IMG/VR virus record: IMGVR_UViG_3300018428_000042
Coordinates: 1-47,313 of that record
Source: a virus
Strand: one strand, 5' to 3'
DNA length: 47,313 nt
Shown here: positions 40,701 through 46,833 of the stretch, piece by piece
Position numbering within the stretch: the first letter of the stretch is position 1
Layout of the letters: each line of letters opens with the position of its first letter
The notes under the pieces: generated by a model
Database searches by the model: none
What the model was told of the DNA's origin: nothing
What the model saw: only the letters and a program-made list of their open reading frames with translations
Position numbers and translations under genes: made by a program

Positions 40701-42865
40701 ACTGTATTTAGAGTTGCTGTGCTACTTGCTTCTTGAAAAACAAAAGTATCTACTATAGGCTGTAAATATTTTTTATCTGTTTGCAACCAACCATTATCTA
40801 GTAGGCCATTAATTTTATAAAATCCTGTGTTAATTTTATCTGTAACTACTTGCTGGTTTGTTGTATATTCGAAAACGTCACTATCAATATTCCAGTCAAA
40901 TACAATGTCGCCTACGTTGTTAATGTTTAGGTATGTTAAAGGAAAACCTAGTTCTGAATCATTTGGTCCATTGCCTAATCTGTAACTTATAATTTTATTA
41001 CCAATAAAATTACTTACTGGATAGGTTTCAGTATCTGATAAACTTATATCATTTTCATCAAAAATATCGAATAACGGAGATTGATTAATTTTAGTTTTTT
41101 CTTGACTAAGACTCCAAATGCTTCCGTCAAAATCATACATTTTTCCTGCATTGGTAGTTCCTCTTCTAACAAGAATACATTCACCTTTAATAGAATCAGT
41201 ATCTTGTGTTTCAACTAAGGATATTTGTCTTACACCGTTGTGTGTTACAAACTTCACCTGATAGATTTTATTATTTGCTAAGTTATCTGTATCTGCTGTT
41301 ACAAGTATTCTTGCGCCTTCAAACAAAAATTCTCCATCAATACTATAACCACTACTTCCTTCAATAGTTGAAAAAACATCTTGTGTAAATGTATCAACAT
41401 AATCTACTGTTTCTTTTGCAATAATTCCATGATTAAACAATTGTATATTAGGATGGAATTCAATTATAGGACGTTTCGCTCTTGCATTTTCAGGAGCAGG
41501 AAAATCACTGTTTCTTAATTTGTATGCTTGATCAATTACAGAACGATGAAACCATCTGTTGTATCTAGACCAAGGATTTCTATCTTTACTACCTCTGTTT
41601 ATTGTAAGGTAATCTTTATTTCCTGGATACTGCGAAGCATCATCATACGGCTGTGTATCAAAACCTTGATTATCAAATAATATTTCTGGACTATCTGATG
41701 CAATTGATGGTGGAACTAAATCGGAAAAATTAGTCAATGCTATTTCTTTACCAACTCCCTCAACAAGCCATACTCCTGTAGAATATTTTTCCGGCACTAC
41801 TGTTCCGGTAAATTCTAATAACATCCCATTCGATAATTTTATACCGTTGGAACTTGTGTAATCTTTCTTTCCGACAATATCTTTTTCAACATCTAAGAAT
41901 GTATTGGAATCAATATCAGCAATTAAAAATCTTCCTAATCTATTAGGATCGATATTACTTTGATAATATAGCACGTCTGGAGAATTTAAAGGAACTGTAA
42001 ATGTTAATTCTCCTACTTCAACACCATTGCCAGTTACACCTTGATTATAATCTAAACTTTGATTAGATGCTGTAGAATCTATTAACTCCCAATCTTGTGA
42101 ATCAATATCAATACTACTACCATCAGCAGGTGAAATTTCAACCTTGGCTCGAAACAGTTTGCCATCAAATACAGCCAGCTCGCCTGGAAAATAAGTTTTA
42201 TTTGGATCGTATGTTAAACTACCTGTATCATAATTTGTTCTAAGAGTAAATCCTTCTCCAGGACTATTAATATCAAAAGTATAAGTTTGTCCTCTATATA
42301 ATGTTATGATAGGATTATTTGTTACAGCATCTGGAGTAAAGATCCATGTAGACTGTGTGCCTTGACGGACCTTATATGTGCTTTGCACATCTTGGGTTTG
42401 ACCAAATATATTAATAGTTGGTGGACCACTAGGTAACCAATAATATTCTCTATAGTTTAAAAATTTATCCCAGTCAATAGGAGGATTCCAACTATAATGT
42501 TCTTGGTATGTGATGTTATCATCTCTTTCGTTTATGTTTCCGAAAAAGGTTAAAATGTTTTTAAAATCAAGATAGTCATAAAATTTTTCTACCTTTTGAT
42601 CTTTTTCAATTGTAACACCTGGTTCTAATTGATATCTACTTCTAAGTGTATTATCATCGTCTAGGTATACATCTTTACCGTTGTAAGTCTTGCCATATCT
42701 TCTTCCTAAGAAGCCTGTTAGTTTATCAACAGTTCCTGGTTGGACCATAGGGTCAAAGACGCCAGATAAGAATTTATCGTTGCTTTCTGACCTAAAAGTC
42801 TGTGGCAAGAAATCTGAACTTTTTCTTATTGGTAAACCGCTTATTGGATATTTTTTATCCGCCAT
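28757..42865 (-). CDS. giant modular baseplate/virion structural protein (gp7 position), 4702 aa
   Basis: One frame of 14.1 kb, starting MADKKYPISGLPIRKSSDF with the ATG overlapping the gp6 stop. Position after gp25-gp6 is that of T4 gene 7 (1032 aa); marine phages often have a much larger protein here. Visible modules are: six CBM5/12-like segments of the form Y..GD.V...G..Y.A......W at about residues 229, 1463, 1717, 2203, 2398 and 2513; about six FG-GAP-like repeats at about 2165-2840 (for example GDEFGYAMDMNASGDTLVVT and NEYFGQSVCISPSTDKIVVG); two GYTSPPTVVIEGNG-type repeats at about 3250-3290 and 3610-3670; and several hairpin modules (VYKNGVKLIQDVDYQISL type) near 960, 3740, 4080, 4300 and 4400. 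It ends ISRFIAAKTTRLPE. The function, baseplate wedge with possible glycan binding, is inference. Confidence 0.75.
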   Translation of the reverse strand: MADKKYPISGLPIRKSSDFLPQTFRSESNDKFLSGVFDPMVQPGTVDKLTGFLGRRYGKTYNGKDVYLDDDNTLRSRYQLEPGVTIEKDQKVEKFYDYLDFKNILTFFGNINERDDNITYQEHYSWNPPIDWDKFLNYREYYWLPSGPPTINIFGQTQDVQSTYKVRQGTQSTWIFTPDAVTNNPIITLYRGQTYTFDINSPGEGFTLRTNYDTGSLTYDPNKTYFPGELAVFDGKLFRAKVEISPADGSSIDIDSQDWELIDSTASNQSLDYNQGVTGNGVEVGELTFTVPLNSPDVLYYQSNIDPNRLGRFLIADIDSNTFLDVEKDIVGKKDYTSSNGIKLSNGMLLEFTGTVVPEKYSTGVWLVEGVGKEIALTNFSDLVPPSIASDSPEILFDNQGFDTQPYDDASQYPGNKDYLTINRGSKDRNPWSRYNRWFHRSVIDQAYKLRNSDFPAPENARAKRPIIEFHPNIQLFNHGIIAKETVDYVDTFTQDVFSTIEGSSGYSIDGEFLFEGARILVTADTDNLANNKIYQVKFVTHNGVRQISLVETQDTDSIKGECILVRRGTTNAGKMYDFDGSIWSLSQEKTKINQSPLFDIFDENDISLSDTETYPVSNFIGNKIISYRLGNGPNDSELGFPLTYLNINNVGDIVFDWNIDSDVFEYTTNQQVVTDKINTGFYKINGLLDNGWLQTDKKYLQPIVDTFVFQEASSTATLNTVEWDKLTSNAKINFYLNGQRFTESYTRSSNEFTWNKTFSKDDVLYIKIVDNIEPDQGYYEIPVGLEKNPLNELMQTFTLGQASDHVVTSLEFDSRFEGSLPGKSNLRDLSDFQKHAKRFLKHSGLTPSAIAMLVDKEYNLIKSLQFAKQQYLNYKDNFIKRASEIDFIENTAEMVDQIIIELSKTKTTKSPFADSDMIGSGAYSSNEYIVEDTGIKTFSLLEKFDLETLSRRAVYIYKNGQQLLYGSEYTLNSTFGYVELLVDLQEGDKILINEYNSTASSHMPPTPTAMGLYKKYTPQKFLDDTYLEPREVIQGHDGSITQAYGDFRDDLLLELEYRIYNNIKNPYDETVFDMDKNLGGYYKSGLFSKNELDVITNMDFLKWIANTNIGYTLNTYLTENEPFTYTYSNMTGPNKDENLPGWWRGAYNYYYDTDRPHRCPWEMLGFSEKPNWWDDEYGEAPYTSGNLILWEDLEAGIIRHGSRQGINERYARPGLMRHLPVDADGLLVDPLTSGLATNFTFVNNKGPFKLGDVSPAEYAYRSSVEYPFAVVIALCLLRPFEYIVANFDKSQTTRNAVNQIVDKNTKVFITKNELNFPVTGSKQVSGLSFYLASYTKYLGKSIDDLQTFVKNINVRLTSRLSGFVDKDQQKFLLDSKSPASASSSIFVPPENYDIIFSASAPISSITYSGVIVEKDEKGWVLNGYDSLNPYFKYYEPYVGQKDPTITVGGVSETFVVWSENQTYNNGAIVEYRNDYYRAKETHTSSDTFETNRWMKLPNLPIKNGVTAQRARNFNKFNVRRLSYGSLLTTIQDVVNFLVGYQEYLIDQGFVFNNYDSQNQVVQDFVTSAKEFMFWTSHNWAIGSLITLSPGAEKLTVLKNVGVADNVLDGFYDYNVLKDNGEPLDPRNIDVKRDFQSFTINTFNTTAGIYYLKVNYVLKEHVAVFDDRTVFNDVIFDKNTGYRQERIKTVGFRTTDWDGDYTSPGFIFDNVNIQPWTSFTDYRLGDIVSYKSENYTSKFNHTSEVEFNNNNWTVLDSNPEKQLVPNYDYRINQIEDYFAVDSQGLGQSQRELARHTIGYQTRDYLQNLAEDEVTQFKLYQGFIREKGTFNSITKIFDKLSRVGRDTVNLKEEWAFRVGQFGGTDQSDIYEIRLNTDNFKINPQPLLVTSSKGEGHVDRYYRIDKSDFDFGPVPYTKDIVYKSSNTPPLKTAGYVKLGQTEFTFKNRDDILALDINDVTDNDHFWITFDKQSWTVLRVNFQYELRITEVSTQDKEVTITFDRRHNLEVGDIVGFTTLGDLNKFHKIEKQSVFTISFTVEKAPSDTGFEPSSKSYPLLFTEARFANYESIAADTVALLPRGSKIFVDDYNGKWEVVEKTQTYTPKKITNFGVSDPSGVGQKTAYAETHRQILVGIPGAGYTVAYLEQSSGLEVKQIIEPLEGFQSAVTGTFGQEIALSPDDQWLAIGSPKASGIPTKYRGIFDITSNYAPGDIVMHDGQLWESLVDHVGDGSTINVYSNEWKIVKNIPALETGSNVGYSEQGLVSLYTWSANQWNYHSSFTSPRPDQDSLFGTQIKIVKDNSAYRMIVSAPGAQENKGRVYIYEYDQTDGWILEYNDKFKGPYRPGGTFASNEMIAGRTYTIVSSGTSQFIDAGAQTNLAGTEFVATQSVEGTGTVSETPFYPKGSIVYYLNNLWEALEDNYGDGSTISVESNQWLQLDEINTGASLPISAGINDDGSTLASGILSQDQLAELVKAGDKFGSQVATNYSGSIIAISAPEADGQYFPNFKGTWRPYTEYIEGDVVRYQGGYHILQDTRYEIQSSEFNKGYTYTITEVGTTDWNVVAGTVGLTYNLGDAVVAVTSAPGTGLATQTTDSSIRSFNENPDDGAPWSNIGDSSSESVGKVFVYERSPLGFYRLNQTITTDTLEDLNDTGLDERIASGDEFGYAMDMNASGDTLVVTSPKADKNLQNQGSAYVFNLESDSYNSAFRLKQKIESFTKYPNEYFGQSVCISPSTDKIVVGASNLRYALPIRFDGRSTTFDDAKTTYSTLAGNHGGVYVFEKKGLRYLLAERLEDDLSLNESFGYSLTCDRNLILVGSPDYVQPTPHNDTLDYTGDKTGMVRLFRKDASVQPFKVIGQETDYVDISRVKRISLYDGQFDTKIQDLEIFDPSKLKILNAAERELSWKTGYNPAVYNVGNGDVTVDTTNAWYEKNVGELWWDLSTVKWINYEQGDTAYRLGNWGQLAEGASVDIYEWVESSILPSEWSVIADTTEGSQLGISGQPLYAEDEAYSAKTFYNPLTGLPTETKYYFWVKNKLIVPENKIGRTISSANVASLITNPGGLGNTYIALADSDKLFLYNYRSIASDDTNILNIEFRNSSDKANPVHNEYQLLTEGDEDSLPTEKLERKWIDSLVGYDTQGNRVPDPDLSEKQRYGISYRPRQSMFIDRRQILGQLISRVNEVLSTKPFSDAINFTRLNSFDPIPSENLYLYDVKVTNIADLSAVGTQRLKRAQLFVNIIDNEVSSIDIIDPGFGYKPQELFDQETPGVYEGPAITITGDGTSAEAICHIDGQGRVVQVVVTNRGKNYTNATATVRNFSVLVENDNTANNYWSIYAWDDERKSFFRSASQGFDTRLYWNFADWWADGYTSADRITKEINDVSQEPTITTEIGDLIKIKEYGSGGWAVFEKTMSDSKLTNLDNYKLVGRKDGTIRLSDDLYNVENSRVGYDNATSFDVDFYDIEPTTELRNILDSIKIDILLNEDRVEWNKLFFNSVRYAFYEQTYIDWAFKTSFLNAEHNIGEFKTTSNYKNDSLDSYLSYIEEVKPYRTSIREYISKYDSIENSFAATTDFDLPPVYNSEKGKIVSVNEFSNEINQYPYAWWNNNKGFEIERIDIASGGSGYTSPPTVVIEGNGSGAEASAYISNGKVTGVVVKNNGKGYTQTPTISLVGGNGSSTDIAKAVAITGNSLARSLSLSIKFDRLSKDGLYNFFTDSNTFTASGTTAVFDLKYAPTRDKNKIKILKNDQVVLGSEYSISLYESSDEDFSILKGKIVFEVAPEQGDIIKVDYDKNDELFDSVNRINKFYAPTEGMKGDDLAQLMTGIDYGGVQIQGTTFDVTGGWDALPWFTDSWDSVESSADYYHVCDGSTDFVELPYTPADGQEINIYLKRAGEEVLPTLDNLQYSDGVKSPPIVRIDSPYFLEGDDSSTSPNPTAEMPTFYGDGSTKIVSVGQYIETNNGDILIFRPVESDGSVTITDPNIVDTNLSGGSLETINSSYSTATGMTVDEIKLEGGKFIGPDEVPSPEENIPGQVLDSLSIKVFQTTGSGAAPLHSQVYLGDDSTTAFAINQKILENKSVSVFVDAVKKEQDTDYAVDIVNNNVEFVTAPSANSKIEIISIGIGGVSILDYQEFVADGETSLYLTNASYELTSSVFVTVNNVEVDARFTNSTELVDSAERTLVQFGENPSRNSIIKIVCLGASTDVDSSLQSIVRVNSQTVIHDGSTRSYDLDNFVSLSRESAVSSMIVEVNDIKLRGVDTIYNVYDGNKNSFTLGEDPEESPGATLSRNIAVYINGTKKTFIQDYVFDGTTKILTIEKDILKIGDIIRIENNLRSEYSIEDGNFVINSSVTLAEGDEISVTWFSEYPSMQINSDVVTGGKVNYQLPFAPLGVSYVWVYKNGVKLIQDVDYQISLPRGVIYLNVDNDENDILTINTFGTGVFALPSAYEVHKDMLNVYRYNRYSSVSELALAEDLNYYDESIKLLDVSTLFQPNKQRNIAGIVQIGNERISYFDIDTTNNTISGLRRGIHGTAIAELHSAGEYVVDISKDDSLPYIEEQDRADFVSDGSTILVGPLEYVPAQSSVTSGWYSESIPEEYNRCDIVEVFVGGKRLRKTAIDIFDETIAPISPSGDKKLEAEFAVDGINPYIRLTKAPTAGTRITVIKRTGNTWYDKGENTASAGVTLLANNSPISRFIAAKTTRLPE

Positions 42866-45800
42866 TAGTAACTAGAACCTCCGCTGCTAGAACTACTCGA
42901 ACTACTAGAACTACTTGAAGTTACGCTCGAAGAATTTGAAGTTGTATTTGTAGTAGATGTCGCTGTAACACTACCCACTTCAGCAGCAGTGATACTCGCT
43001 ACTATTTCTATATCATCAACTGTAGCACTGCTTACAAAAATTTCATCTGGTTTGCTTTGTATTTCAAACAATGTTCCAAACACTTGATTAGTTTGTCTTG
43101 GTAAGATTACAAAGTTAGACACGTCGGGTGCTACAACATTAAGAATGTATGTTGTCAATTCGCTTAGATAAAACCTATCTCCAAAATCCCAATTCTGAAT
43201 TGAAAAGAATGTATTAATTGCATTTACAATTCTAACTTTTAAGTTATTATCATTTATAGATTTATTAGGATTTTTTACAACTTTAAACTGTGCTTGTAAG
43301 TTGCTAGGTGCTTTAGAACCAAACAATACTTTATATTTTACTGGTTGATAAATTATTTCATCACTAATTGATTTGATCGAACTTAAAGTTGATCCGAAAT
43401 CAATTCTTAAAGAATCTGTAGTCGGTGCAGTTGGTTCAATAGCAGTTGCACCTGCAAGATAATTTCTATATGATGTATCATACGATCTTGTTAATATATA
43501 TAGATCAATAATATTTGTCAAACTAGGATCTATACGTCTATCTTCGCTTGCTGCATGAGTGTATTGGAATTTAATATTGTTTCTACCTATATTTGCTCTA
43601 TACTGACTTTGTAACACGAGTGTATTTGTAGTTCTGTCAACTTTTTTAACTTTATTTTCTGCGCTGTCGTAAAAGTATATTAATTGTCCGTCATCATAGT
43701 CATTTATGTTTACCAATGATTCTTTCTGAAAAATTAAAAATGGAGTTGTGTTTGTATCAACAAGGTTGAATATAGAAGTTCCATACTGATCTTTTGTTTC
43801 TTCAAAAAACAAATAATTTAATTCTAAGTCGTTACCTACAACTTGAATAAATGAATCTGGATCGTCTACAACACCATCGACATCACTATCTCTAAAACCA
43901 ATTTTTATTTCTGTTGCACTTTCATACCCGTCATCATATTCTATAGTGTCTGATATTTCAAATGCATAATCTCTACCAAGTGCATCTGCACTGCTACTAT
44001 TAGAATTTATTCCTAAAACTTTTATTTGATCTCTTTCTACCTTGCCTGTTAAATTATTATATGCTCTTTCATTTTTATCAAAATAAAATCTATTTTGTGC
44101 AGTAGAACCAAATATATATTCCATAGTTCTGATTCTTACAATGTATTGATCATTATCTTTTACAAACGCAATGATCCATGATGCATCTAAATTTTCATTA
44201 GATGTATCGCCTGCTTTACCTAAACTAAATGTGTTAATTAAATCCAAGTTTTGTGCTTGAATAATTTTCCAACTAGTTGTGTTAGTATCGTATCTCAAAC
44301 CAAAGTTTAAATTAGCAAATGCAATGTTTGTCATTTCATTTTCTAGAGAGTTGTCTAAATCATTAATAAACTTAGGCACAATACTTGCAGCAATTGCTCC
44401 GTCAGGCACATTATCATTAAATGTAATAGGTCCTAAACCTGTAGTTAATTCTCCTCTACCTGCGTTAGTTCCGTCACCTACCACTGATTGAACTTTCGTC
44501 CAAATATATGTAGAACTTCCTGGATGATCTGCTTCGCCTGCCATCAACTCGTTGTTTTTATCGAGCATAAAATGATAGCCCGACGGTGCAACAAATTTTA
44601 TATTTGCACCTACACTAATATATTTCAAACTGTTAGTAGCATATGTTCCAACCTTCAATAAACTTTCGTCCACAGTATTAATAAAATATCCAGTGCCTAC
44701 GTTTACATCATTTGTTACTGATTTCCAAACTGTATTCTGCTCACTGAATAAAACTCTTTCAAACTTTGTCAGATAAAAATTATAAAGATCTGTTTCGCTG
44801 AAAAGACCTTCTATGTTGTTTCTAATAAAATTAATAATTTCTGTTCTGTTTGTAAATTTAAATGATAAAGACTTTTCACTTTCTTTTTTATAAACGTATC
44901 CATCATCACCAAACACATTTATAGAACTATATTTTCCGCTGGCATCTATAATATCAAAGTTCCTAGATATACCGCTTGAAGTTCTGTTTACTGCTTTTAC
45001 TTTTAAAATATTTTGTGAACTGCTTAGAGGTGCAAGGTTATAATCTTCACCTGTAATCATTCTGTTTTGTGTATAATATTGTGCAGGGGCATTCTGTCTA
45101 ATTTGATCGACAGTCTCTGTAGGAGTTGCAGTTGTAACTGTATATTGTAAACCTAAGCCAAGTGTTAAAGTATGAACTATGCCTGCTTTGTTGACATAAT
45201 TTATATTAATAGAAATACCTTTCATTTCACTTGGTATAATAGAATACTGTAATCCATTACTAACTCTATAGAAAGTTCTAAAAGGTCCTTGTGGTAAATT
45301 TCCATACACACCGTCTGCAAAGATAATTTCTACTTTATCATTTTCTTGTGTGTTTAATGCATATATGTTTTTTACATTTCCGAATAAACTGTTAAATGCA
45401 ATATTATTTCCATTTAAGGTGTTTACTTTTGTCCATTCACTTTCTTGGCCGCCGGCTGCATTTAATTGGAAAAGCCAAAAATCATCATTATTAATATTTT
45501 GTGCTTCTACTGAAACTGATTCATTAGTAGTAGGTGCAGTAATTGTAAAATCTGCAAGCTCTAAACTACCTTGGACAAATCTTAAAAAGAATCCTGTGTT
45601 TGCACTTCCTGGACCTTGTCCGTCCTGTCTATAAACAAATCCTAGTTGATTACCAGGCACAGGTGCTTCTTCATAAATTGATTCGGAATCTTTAAACGCT
45701 GTGCTAACAATTTCAAACGCCATATTACGCCCTGCAACATTTTTAGAATATGTAAACAATGGCACATCTGTTGTTGTTGTTTTAAATCTATATTGTTCGG

Positions 45801-46350
45801 TAGGAATACCTTGTATGATATCACTTCCTTCGCTTCTACCAAACTCTACGTTATCTGCCATAGCAGAATTTAATATTAAAGTAAATTGTTCTGCCCAATT
45901 TGTATTAGTAGGATCGTTCCATCTTACAGTTTGCTGAGCTAAATTTCTACCATTACTATCAATAATATCTTCAGTTGTGCTTACACTTGTAAACTTTAAA
46001 AGTCCATTAGCAGAAACATTACGCTTTGCATTGTAACTTAACATCTTAGCAATTCTAAGAACACTTTCTTTTCTTTCTGCTAGTTCAATAAAATTTTCTC
46101 TACTTGCAAGATCTATTCTGAAAGACAAACTTTGTCCTAGAAACGCAATTGCATCTATAAGAGCCAAATATTCAGAACTTTCAATGTAATCATTAAAATC
46201 TTCAGGATAATTTTCACGCAAATATGTTATCATTACCCTGCGTAGATTTTCAAAGTCATACGACTTAAAATCAGCATTTTTAAAGGTCTGATAGATACGT
46301 TTCCAGTCTTCGTTAAGAATTAGATTTGTTTGTCTATCTGTTGTGCTCAT
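42865..46350 (-). CDS. 6: baseplate wedge protein gp6, with Ser-rich C-terminal tail
   Basis: The N-terminus is that of gp6: DWKRIYQTFKNADFKSYDFE, LRRVMITYLRENYPEDFNDY, and SSEYLALIDAIAFLGQSLSF followed by RIDLASRENF. It is a core wedge protein that dimerises to form the inner baseplate ring. The C-terminal region (FGDRFYLSELTTYILNVVAP, VILPRQTNQVFG) is also gp6-like. Length (1161 aa) exceeds T4 gp6 (660 aa). It ends with an unusual Ser/Thr/Asn tail of about 30 residues containing 12 consecutive Ser before GGSSY. AAGGAAAA precedes the ATG. The stop overlaps the start of the giant gene (TAATG). Confidence 0.9.
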   Translation of the reverse strand: MSTTDRQTNLILNEDWKRIYQTFKNADFKSYDFENLRRVMITYLRENYPEDFNDYIESSEYLALIDAIAFLGQSLSFRIDLASRENFIELAERKESVLRIAKMLSYNAKRNVSANGLLKFTSVSTTEDIIDSNGRNLAQQTVRWNDPTNTNWAEQFTLILNSAMADNVEFGRSEGSDIIQGIPTEQYRFKTTTTDVPLFTYSKNVAGRNMAFEIVSTAFKDSESIYEEAPVPGNQLGFVYRQDGQGPGSANTGFFLRFVQGSLELADFTITAPTTNESVSVEAQNINNDDFWLFQLNAAGGQESEWTKVNTLNGNNIAFNSLFGNVKNIYALNTQENDKVEIIFADGVYGNLPQGPFRTFYRVSNGLQYSIIPSEMKGISININYVNKAGIVHTLTLGLGLQYTVTTATPTETVDQIRQNAPAQYYTQNRMITGEDYNLAPLSSSQNILKVKAVNRTSSGISRNFDIIDASGKYSSINVFGDDGYVYKKESEKSLSFKFTNRTEIINFIRNNIEGLFSETDLYNFYLTKFERVLFSEQNTVWKSVTNDVNVGTGYFINTVDESLLKVGTYATNSLKYISVGANIKFVAPSGYHFMLDKNNELMAGEADHPGSSTYIWTKVQSVVGDGTNAGRGELTTGLGPITFNDNVPDGAIAASIVPKFINDLDNSLENEMTNIAFANLNFGLRYDTNTTSWKIIQAQNLDLINTFSLGKAGDTSNENLDASWIIAFVKDNDQYIVRIRTMEYIFGSTAQNRFYFDKNERAYNNLTGKVERDQIKVLGINSNSSSADALGRDYAFEISDTIEYDDGYESATEIKIGFRDSDVDGVVDDPDSFIQVVGNDLELNYLFFEETKDQYGTSIFNLVDTNTTPFLIFQKESLVNINDYDDGQLIYFYDSAENKVKKVDRTTNTLVLQSQYRANIGRNNIKFQYTHAASEDRRIDPSLTNIIDLYILTRSYDTSYRNYLAGATAIEPTAPTTDSLRIDFGSTLSSIKSISDEIIYQPVKYKVLFGSKAPSNLQAQFKVVKNPNKSINDNNLKVRIVNAINTFFSIQNWDFGDRFYLSELTTYILNVVAPDVSNFVILPRQTNQVFGTLFEIQSKPDEIFVSSATVDDIEIVASITAAEVGSVTATSTTNTTSNSSSVTSSSSSSSSSSSSGGSSY
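42878..42940 (-). repeat. Ser-codon microsatellite-like repeat at the 3' end of gene 6
   Basis: The plus strand shows repeated ctagaactact / ctcgaactact units (clearest at 42887-42919), which encode the run of 12 Ser on the minus strand. Imperfect 12-base periodicity indicates slippage-driven expansion. Confidence 0.6.
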
Positions 46351-46370
46351 TGAATTTTCCTTGCTTTGTA

Positions 46371-46378
46371 ATATTTAG
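46371..46378 (-). promoter_or_regulatory. weak late-promoter-like box CTAAATAT
   Basis: On the minus strand GCTAAATATTAC lies about 20 bases upstream of the gp6 ATG at 46350, in the 45-base gap after gp25. It lacks the first A of the ATAAATA core, so it is uncertain. Confidence 0.35.
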
Positions 46379-46395
46379 CACTAATCATAAACTGC

Positions 46396-46833
46396 TTAGT
46401 TAATTGTGTTTGTATTTTTGTCAAAATCAAAGCTCATCCTTTCACTAATGTTAAATGGCAAATACACCATCTCTACCTCAACTCTCATACCAAACTCAGT
46501 AGAATCAACAGTAACAGCAGTAACATTAACTCTAGGGTCAAAATTAACAATGGCTTCTACATCTTTTGAAATAATGTTTTTTGTATCTTCAGTAAATGGT
46601 TCATAAATCATATCCCATATAACTGTTCCAAACGTAGGATTTTCTAATTTTTCACCCTTTCTAATGTAAAAGTGATTAATTATATCTTGCTTTACAAGAT
46701 CTATATCGTAAAGTTTAAATCCTTTTGCTTTTTCTGAAGAAGAAAAGCCTTTATATGTAAACGTAGCAGTAGTTTGATTACCTACACTTGCTGTATTTTC
46801 TGCTACCTTTTTTTGATTATACAGTTTTGTCAT
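46396..46833 (-). CDS. 25: baseplate wedge protein gp25
   Basis: The length (145 aa) and core match the gp25/GPW family. The key segments are GFKLYDIDLVKQDIINHFYI, RKGEKLENPTFGTVIWDMIY, EPFTEDTKNIISKDVEAIVN and FDPRVNVTAVTV. The F(G)T.(I/L).D..(F/Y)EP pattern is the family signature. gp25 is a central sheath-initiating part of the inner wedge, associated with gp6 and gp53. AGGAGGAATAG is an excellent ribosome binding site seven bases before the ATG, which lies one base from the stop of the upstream gene. The order gp5-gp25-gp6 is that of marine T4-like phages. Confidence 0.9.
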   Translation of the reverse strand: MTKLYNQKKVAENTASVGNQTTATFTYKGFSSSEKAKGFKLYDIDLVKQDIINHFYIRKGEKLENPTFGTVIWDMIYEPFTEDTKNIISKDVEAIVNFDPRVNVTAVTVDSTEFGMRVEVEMVYLPFNISERMSFDFDKNTNTIN

